Source: Vulcaniibacterium tengchongense (GTDB lineage Bacteria; Pseudomonadota; Gammaproteobacteria; Xanthomonadales; Xanthomonadaceae). Taken from it: a stretch of 64,000 nt of DNA. Numbering within the stretch: the stretch's first letter is position 1; each line of letters starts with the position of its first letter. This document shows positions 59,132-64,000 of the stretch, one piece after another. The notes below the pieces were generated by a model. That model made no database searches, was not told the origin of the DNA, and worked only from the letters and a program-made list of their open reading frames with translations. The DNA is taken from NCBI RefSeq assembly GCF_003814555.1, contig NZ_RKQN01000002.1, positions 124,001-188,000 on the forward strand. Direction: 5' to 3'. The position numbers were made by a program, and so were the translations under genes.

Positions 59132-60493
59132 TCAGGCCGGCGGCAGCAGCACGCGCACCCGCAGTCCCGGCGCGCGATCGAGCAGCCGGATCCGGCCGCC
59201 GTGGCGCTGCAAGATCGCCCGCACCAGGCTCAGGCCGAGGCCGATGCCGGGCGAGCCGCGGTGCGCCTCCAGGCGCTGGAAGCGGTCGAACACCCGCTCG
59301 CGGTCGGCTTCCGGAATGCCCGGGCCGCGGTCGTCGACCTGCAGCAGCGCGCCCTCCTCGTCCGGCTGCAGCGAGACCTCGACCTCGCTGCCGGCGGGCG
59401 CGTACTTGAGCGCGTTGTCGAGCAGGTTCACCACCAGCTGGAACAGCTGGTCGCGGTCGCCGCGCACCCGGCACGGCAGCAGCCGTGCGCGCAGGCGCAG
59501 GCCGCGTTCGCCGGCGCTGGGCGTGTACAGCTCGACCGCATCGGCGACCAGCGCTTCCAACGCCAGCACCGGTTCGTCCTGCACCGGCGGCTGCGCCTCG
59601 ATCCGCGCCAGCCGCAGCAGCGCGCCGAACGCCTGCAGCAACTGGTCGGTCTCGGCCAGCGCGGCGTCGAGCGCGGCGCCGCGGGCTTCGGCCGGCTGGC
59701 GCCGCAGCTCTTCGAGGCGGTTGCGCAGGCGGGTCAACGGCGTGCGCAGGTCATGGGCGATGTGGTCGGTGGCGTGGCGCACGCCGCCGAGCAGGTCCTC
59801 GATGCGGTCGAGCATGCCGTTGAAGCGGCGCGCGAGGCGGTCGAAGGCATCGTCGCTGCCGTCCAGCGGCGCGCGCAGGCCGAGCTCGCCGGCGCCGACG
59901 CGCGCGGCGGTGGCGTCGAGGCTGCGCAGCCGGCGCGACACCCCGCGCGAGGTCAGCCAGCCGATCAGCGCGCCCAGCGTCGCCGCGGCCAGCAGCGCCG
60001 CCAGGGCGGTACGCAGCATCAGGGCGAGGAAGCGGTCCTGGCTGCGCAGGCGCAGCCCGGCGAGCAGCACGCTGCCGTCGTCCAGCGGCTGCAGCCGCGC
60101 GATCACCCGCGGGCGCCCGGCGCCGGGATCCTCGACGTACTCGATCCAGCGCGGCGCGAGGCGATGCGCCGCCGGGCGCCGCGGCCACGGCGGCGCCGCC
60201 CCGAGCACCGCCCGGCCGTCCGGCGCGACCCAGGCGTAGACCGCATCCGGATCCTCCGGCGCGGCGATGCGCCGGCGCAGCTCGTCGCGCAACGCGCCGC
60301 GGCCCTCGCCGCGGTACAGCTCGAGCAGGCCGGCGGCATCGGTGCGGACCAACTCGCGCGCGTCCTGGCGCAGCAGCGCCGACACCGCCAGGTACACGCC
60401 GCCGCCGAGCAGGACGAAGGCGAGCAGGAACGAGGCGGTCACCGCCAGCGCCAGGCGCGCGCTGGTCGAGCGCGGGCGCGGGCGCCGGCTCAT
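59132..60493 (-). CDS. Sensor histidine kinase
   Basis: 453 residues. Two membrane helices (about 14-40 and 157-180) flank a periplasmic sensor of about 115 residues; HAMP follows (about 180-235). Phosphoacceptor H247 in HIAHDLRTPLTRL, N-box NLLDNALKYAP, and G-boxes DRGPGIP and GIGLGLSLV. Orthodox class I kinase for the regulator upstream (ATGA overlap at 60490). Signal unknown. Lies between trpE and trpG but on the evidence has no direct tie to tryptophan. Confidence 0.93.
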   Translation of the reverse strand: MSRRPRPRSTSARLALAVTASFLLAFVLLGGGVYLAVSALLRQDARELVRTDAAGLLELYRGEGRGALRDELRRRIAAPEDPDAVYAWVAPDGRAVLGAAPPWPRRPAAHRLAPRWIEYVEDPGAGRPRVIARLQPLDDGSVLLAGLRLRSQDRFLALMLRTALAALLAAATLGALIGWLTSRGVSRRLRSLDATAARVGAGELGLRAPLDGSDDAFDRLARRFNGMLDRIEDLLGGVRHATDHIAHDLRTPLTRLRNRLEELRRQPAEARGAALDAALAETDQLLQAFGALLRLARIEAQPPVQDEPVLALEALVADAVELYTPSAGERGLRLRARLLPCRVRGDRDQLFQLVVNLLDNALKYAPAGSEVEVSLQPDEEGALLQVDDRGPGIPEADRERVFDRFQRLEAHRGSPGIGLGLSLVRAILQRHGGRIRLLDRAPGLRVRVLLPPA

Positions 60494-61170
60494 TCGCCCA
60501 GCCGATAGCCGGCGCCGCGCACGGTGTGCAGCAGCGGCCGGGCGAAGCCGTGGTCGATCTTCTGCCGCAGCCGGCTGATGTGCACGTCGATCACGTTGGT
60601 CTGCGGATCGAAGTGATAGTCCCAGACCGCCTCCAGCAGCATGGTGCGGGTGACCACGCGGCCGGCCTGGCGCATCAGGTATTCGAGCAGCCGGAACTCG
60701 CGCGGCTGCAGTTCGATGCGGCGCTCGCCGCGCCGGGCCTCGCGGCCGAGCAGGTCGAGCTCGAGGTCCGCGACGCGCAGCCGGGTGAGCGGCGCGGCCT
60801 CCTCGCCGTCGCGGGCGCGGCGGACGATGCCGTCCAGGCGCGCGCTCAGCTCGGCGTAGGCGAACGGCTTGACCAGGTAATCGTCCGCGCCGGCGCGCAG
60901 GCCCTCCACCCGGTGGTCCACTTCGCCGAGCGCGGTCAGCAGCAGCAGCGGCGTGCGGTTGCCGGCGCCGCGCAGGGTGCGCAGTACGACCAGGCCGTCG
61001 AGGCCGGGCAGCAGGCGGTCGAGGACGATCGCGTCGAAACGCTCGGTGGTGGCCAGGAACAGGCCGTCGCGGCCGTCGCCGGCGTGGTCGACCGCGTGCC
61101 CGTCCTCGCGCAATCCCTTGGCGATGAAGGCCGCGGTATGGGCGTCGTCTTCGATCAGCAGCACGCGCAT
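60490..61170 (-). CDS. OmpR/PhoB family response regulator
   Basis: 226 residues. Receiver domain with acidic pair ED at 7-8, phosphoacceptor D51 (IVLDRLLPGLDG), LTAL and K in YLVKPFAY. Winged-helix effector domain with ELQPREFRLLEYLMRQAGRVVTRTMLLEAVW and the recognition helix NVIDVHISRLRQKID. Pairs with the kinase downstream. A perfect 10-bp inverted repeat 22 nt before its start is a candidate control site. Confidence 0.94.
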   Translation of the reverse strand: MRVLLIEDDAHTAAFIAKGLREDGHAVDHAGDGRDGLFLATTERFDAIVLDRLLPGLDGLVVLRTLRGAGNRTPLLLLTALGEVDHRVEGLRAGADDYLVKPFAYAELSARLDGIVRRARDGEEAAPLTRLRVADLELDLLGREARRGERRIELQPREFRLLEYLMRQAGRVVTRTMLLEAVWDYHFDPQTNVIDVHISRLRQKIDHGFARPLLHTVRGAGYRLGE

Positions 61171-61191
61171 GGGAGGATCCTGGCCGGAACA

Positions 61192-61228
61192 GGATACCCC
61201 GCCGATTCGGGGGTTCGACGGGGTATCC
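61192..61228. promoter_or_regulatory. Inverted repeat upstream of the response regulator
   Basis: GGATACCCCG (61192-61201) and CGGGGTATCC (61219-61228), 17 nt apart, perfect. It lies between the small secreted-protein gene and the regulator. It could be an operator or a weak terminator, though no T-run follows on the minus strand. Confidence 0.5.
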
Positions 61229-61268
61229 CGCCGGCAGCGGACGCCGGCAAGCGGCGCCGGCGCCGGGC

Positions 61269-61445
61269 TCAGCCCTTCTTCGCGCCTTCGTTCTTCCTGG
61301 TCTCGGCCTTGCGCTCGGCCTTCTTCTCGGCCTTGTGCTTGGCGGAAGCGGAGGACGCGGCCGGTGCGGCGGCCGGCTGCGCGGCCAGGGCCGAGCCGGC
61401 CACGGCGCCCAGGGCGATGGCGAACAGTACGTTGCGAAGCTTCAT
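61269..61445 (-). CDS. Small secreted Lys/Ala-rich protein (58 residues)
   Basis: Starts MKLRNVLFAIALGAVAGSAL with signal cleavage after ALA-A, leaving a mature peptide of about 37 residues: Ala/Pro/Ser-rich, then a highly charged HKAEKKAERKAETRK stretch. Ribosome site AGGAG 7 nt before ATG 61445. Codon use is typical of the genome. Same strand as and 98 nt before the response regulator, so it may belong to that two-component system, as a target or sensed peptide (inference). No family recognised; short basic periplasmic proteins like this are common in the group. Confidence 0.75.
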   Translation of the reverse strand: MKLRNVLFAIALGAVAGSALAAQPAAAPAASSASAKHKAEKKAERKAETRKNEGAKKG

Positions 61446-61930
61446 GGCGGACTCCTACAAGGTGGCGGGACGACGGGCCTGCCGTGCCGGCGAACGCCCA
61501 TCGCCGCACAGACTGCGCCCGCGTCCCTCTCCGCCCGCTTTCCGCAACATGAATTGTTCGTAATGTTCGGCCCCGTTCGGGCGCAGCGCGCGACGTTCGT
61601 GCGCCGGGCGGCGCTTGCGAGGCACGCCGCAGTTCGGCGCATGGGTGGCGAATCGGCGCTGTACAGACGTGCCCGCCGCGCGCACCGGAGCGCAGCGCCC
61701 TCCGTCCGAGCGGCCGCGTCGCCAGGCCACGGCCGGGCCAACCCGGAGCCGACTTCTACGCGCACTCGAAGGCGCGCCGCGTCGCCGCCCAAGCAGGGCG
61801 TATCCACAGGGACAGGGCGCCGGCCGGACAGCCAGCCCGCGACCGCCCGGCGGCCGTCCGTGCCCGATCAGGCTCGGGACTGCGCGGCCGCGCGCAGGGC
61901 CGCGCACTCCCCGGCGGGGCCCGCGACCTG
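61446..61930. other. Gene-free stretch between trpE and the small secreted gene
   Basis: 485 nt, the longest non-coding stretch in the window. It contains a local A/T-rich patch (61548-61568, CATGAATTGTTCGTAATGTT) with TGTTCG direct repeats 9 nt apart at 61555 and 61564, and further CGTTCG copies at 61574 and 61589. Repeats at this spacing suit an OmpR-type regulator. No coding region was recognised. Confidence 0.45.
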
Positions 61931-63418
61931 CTACAGCCCGCGTGCGGCCTGCGCCACCGCGCGGAACAGCGCGCGGCCCTTGTTCATCGTCTCCTCCCAC
62001 TCCTTCTGCGGGTCGGAGTCGTGGACGATGCCGGCGCCGGCCTGCACGTACAGGCGGCCGTCCTGGATCACCGCGGTGCGGATCGCGATCGCGGTGTCGG
62101 CGTCGCCGACGCGGCCGGGCGCGCTCCAGCCCAGGTAGCCGATCGCGCCGGCGTAGACGTTGCGGCGGATCGGCTCGAGTTCGCGGATCACCTCCAGCGC
62201 ACGGATCTTCGGCGCGCCGCTGACGGTGCCCGCGGGAAAGGTCGCGCGCAGCACGTCGGCGTAGCTCAGCCCCGGCTTCAGCGTGCCGGTCACTTCGCTG
62301 ACGATGTGCATCACGTGGCTGTAGCGCTCGATCACGAACTGTTCGCCGACCTCGACGGTGCCCGGCTGGGACACGCGGCCGACGTCGTTGCGGCCGAGGT
62401 CGATCAGCATCAGGTGCTCGGCGCGCTCCTTCGGGTCGGCCAGCAGCTCGGCCTCGAGCGCGGCGTCCTCCTCGGGCGTGGCGCCGCGCGGGCGGGTGCC
62501 GGCGATCGGGCGCACGGTGATGCGGCCGTCCTGCAGGCGCACCAGGATCTCCGGCGAGGAGCCGACCACCTGGGTGCCGCCGGCGTCGAGGAAGTACATG
62601 TACGGCGACGGGTTCAACGCGCGCAGCGCGCGGTACACGTCGACCGGCCGCGCCTTGAACGGCACCGACAGGCGCTGGCTGAGCACCACCTGGAAGATGT
62701 CGCCGGCGCGGATGTAGTCCTTCGACTTCTCGACCGCGGCAACGAAGCCTTCGCGGGTGAAGCCGGAGACGAAGTCGGCCTCGTCCAGCGCGCGCCCTTC
62801 CAGCGTCTCGGGGTAGCCCGGGCCGCCCTGGCGCAGCCGGTGCACCAGCTCGTCGAGGCGGCGCTGCGCGCGCGCCAGCGCGCGCGGCTGGCTGGGGTCG
62901 GCGTGCACGACCAGGTACAGCCGGCCCTTGAGGTTGTCGAACACCGCCAGCTCGTCGCTGTGCATCAGCAGGATGTCGGGCGTGCCCAGTTCGTCGGTCT
63001 TCCCGCCCCCCGCCAGGCGCGGCTCGATGTACTGGATGCACTCGAAGCCGAACCAGCCTACCAGGCCGCCGGTGAAGCCCGGCAGGCCCGGCACCTCGGG
63101 CACGCTGTGCGCGGCGCGCAGCCGCTCGACCTCCGCGAACGGGTCGTCGACCACGCGGCTTTCGACCAGCTCGCCGTCCTCGGTGACGAACAGCGTGTGC
63201 CCGGCGAACGCGTACACGCGCCGCGCCGGCAGGCCGATGATCGAGTAGCGGCCGAAGCGCTCGCCGCCCTCGACCGATTCGAACAGGTACGTGTGCGGGC
63301 CGTCGGCGAGCTTGAGGTAGACCGACAGCGGCGTGTCGAGGTCGCTCAGGACCTCGCGCACGACCGGGATCAGGGTGTGGCCGTGGGCGGCCTGCTGCTG
63401 GAACTGTTCGGGGGACAC
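61931..63418 (-). CDS. trpE: Anthranilate synthase component I
   Basis: Converts chorismate to anthranilate with TrpG, 495 residues. Trp-feedback site region around [10 protein letters not shown]...SVYLKLADG. Chorismate-binding core: [45 protein letters not shown], and [18 protein letters not shown]. The GTG start at 63418 is preferred because GAGGA lies 8 nt upstream and the protein aligns from SPEQFQQQA; an ATG at 63475 would add 19 Arg/Pro-rich residues. Separated from trpGDC by about 3.2 kb holding the two-component system. Confidence 0.96.
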   Translation of the reverse strand: MSPEQFQQQAAHGHTLIPVVREVLSDLDTPLSVYLKLADGPHTYLFESVEGGERFGRYSIIGLPARRVYAFAGHTLFVTEDGELVESRVVDDPFAEVERLRAAHSVPEVPGLPGFTGGLVGWFGFECIQYIEPRLAGGGKTDELGTPDILLMHSDELAVFDNLKGRLYLVVHADPSQPRALARAQRRLDELVHRLRQGGPGYPETLEGRALDEADFVSGFTREGFVAAVEKSKDYIRAGDIFQVVLSQRLSVPFKARPVDVYRALRALNPSPYMYFLDAGGTQVVGSSPEILVRLQDGRITVRPIAGTRPRGATPEEDAALEAELLADPKERAEHLMLIDLGRNDVGRVSQPGTVEVGEQFVIERYSHVMHIVSEVTGTLKPGLSYADVLRATFPAGTVSGAPKIRALEVIRELEPIRRNVYAGAIGYLGWSAPGRVGDADTAIAIRTAVIQDGRLYVQAGAGIVHDSDPQKEWEETMNKGRALFRAVAQAARGL

Positions 63419-63561
63419 GCGGCGATTCCTCGGAAGACGGCGGGGCAGAGGGCGAGGTCGGCGCGCGGCCGCCATCGCCGACCCACGTCGGCAAGGAATT
63501 GCGGGTTCGCCCGGGCTGTCATCGCGCTACTCTAGCGGCTTCGCCGGCGCGATGCGATGCG

Positions 63562-64000
63562 TCAGGGCGCCGGCGGTTCCACTGCGCGGCCGAACAGCGG
63601 ACAGTCGCGCGGCAGGTGCATGCGCAGCCGCCCCGGCACGCAGTCGATGCGGAAACGCGCCGCCTGCACCGGTTCGCCGTCGACGTTGAGCTGCAGCGGC
63701 GCCGGCGCATCCAACTCGACCCACGCCAGGCGCGCGCGCAGCGCGGCGCGATCGAGCGCGGCGTGGCGGCCCTCGGTCAGCAGCGTGCCCAGGGTGTCGC
63801 GCATCTCGCCGGACAGCTCCGGCACCACCGTGAGGTCGATCAGGCCGTCGTCGAGCAAGGCCTCCGGGCACAGCGCCTGGCCGCCACCGGCCTGGCGGCC
63901 GTTGCCGAGCCCCAGCGCGATGAATTCGCCCGTCCACTCGAACCCGGGCCCGCGCAGGGCCGCGCGCACCGGCTCGATGCGGCCGAGCTTGGCGATGCCG
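63562..64000 (-). CDS. Lipid kinase, YegS/diacylglycerol kinase family (5' part outside window)
   Basis: C-terminal 145 residues only; the gene runs off the right edge. The visible part reads [53 protein letters not shown] and [14 protein letters not shown], the beta-sandwich half of YegS/BmrU-like lipid kinases (GNGRQAGGG and the DGLIDL strand are diagnostic). The catalytic GGDGT loop would lie beyond position 64000. Stop at 63562. Ordinary codon use. Confidence 0.88.
   Translation of the reverse strand, partial: GIAKLGRIEPVRAALRGPGFEWTGEFIALGLGNGRQAGGGQALCPEALLDDGLIDLTVVPELSGEMRDTLGTLLTEGRHAALDRAALRARLAWVELDAPAPLQLNVDGEPVQAARFRIDCVPGRLRMHLPRDCPLFGRAVEPPAP

Overview
The window is about 70% G+C chromosomal DNA with tightly packed genes, many ATGA or GTGA stop/start overlaps, and G/C at nearly every third codon position. 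Gene content and order point to Lysobacteraceae (Xanthomonadaceae), for example Lysobacter or a close relative. The evidence is a Clp-type CRP regulator, lptFG-pepA-holC-valS, pssA-holD-rimI, a short Wzm/Wzt transporter, and a surface-polysaccharide locus lying between etfBA and the metB/cbs genes, the position known for the LPS locus of Xanthomonas. The genus call is an inference.

Layout. 0-20 kb is housekeeping: dsbC, xerD, an RDD protein, lptGF, pepA-holC-valS, rimI-holD-pssA, proS, an H-NS-like protein, a ThrE-like exporter, and an MCE operon (mlaE-mlaF-mlaD plus an auxiliary lipoprotein). 20-31 kb holds alkB, ETF-ubiquinone oxidoreductase, a WbsX-RgpF polysaccharide protein, scoAB CoA-transferase, an ATP-grasp protein, manC, a hexose-phosphate mutarotase and etfBA. 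31.2-41.1 kb is a more A/T-rich surface-polysaccharide island. It holds a decayed methyltransferase, a GT2 / small transporter / DUF2142 module whose transporter is frameshifted, an FkbM methyltransferase, a 1091-residue double glycosyltransferase, and wzt-wzm. 41-50 kb holds metB, cbs, a DUF465 gene, an OmpA-like/DUF4398 lipoprotein pair, pilU, maiA-FAH, tRNA-Gln and rplM-rpsI. 50-64 kb holds an Fe-S protein, coq7, speD, clp, a GNAT, a HAD phosphatase, trpC-trpD-trpG, a two-component system, trpE and the end of a lipid kinase.

How the genes connect. ETF-QO (20.7 kb) and EtfAB (29.4 kb) form one electron path from acyl-CoA oxidation to ubiquinone, and coq7 makes that quinone. ManC supplies GDP-mannose for the polysaccharide island, and Wzm/Wzt export the chain. 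The Mla-type and Lpt genes serve outer-membrane lipid traffic. MetB and Cbs form a transsulfuration pair, and MaiA and FAH a tyrosine-degradation pair.

Main observations. (1) A 43-codon trp leader with three consecutive Trp codons sits before trpG, although trpE is 3 kb upstream behind a two-component system. (2) The O-antigen-modification-like module in the island has a broken transporter beside a multiply disrupted methyltransferase. (3) At least eight genes lack a ribosome binding site and have a TAnnnT box 6-9 nt before the start codon, suggesting leaderless transcripts. (4) A HolD-like psi subunit gene overlaps rimI. (5) Several families of palindromic intergenic repeats are present. No CRISPR array, insertion sequence or prophage was seen.
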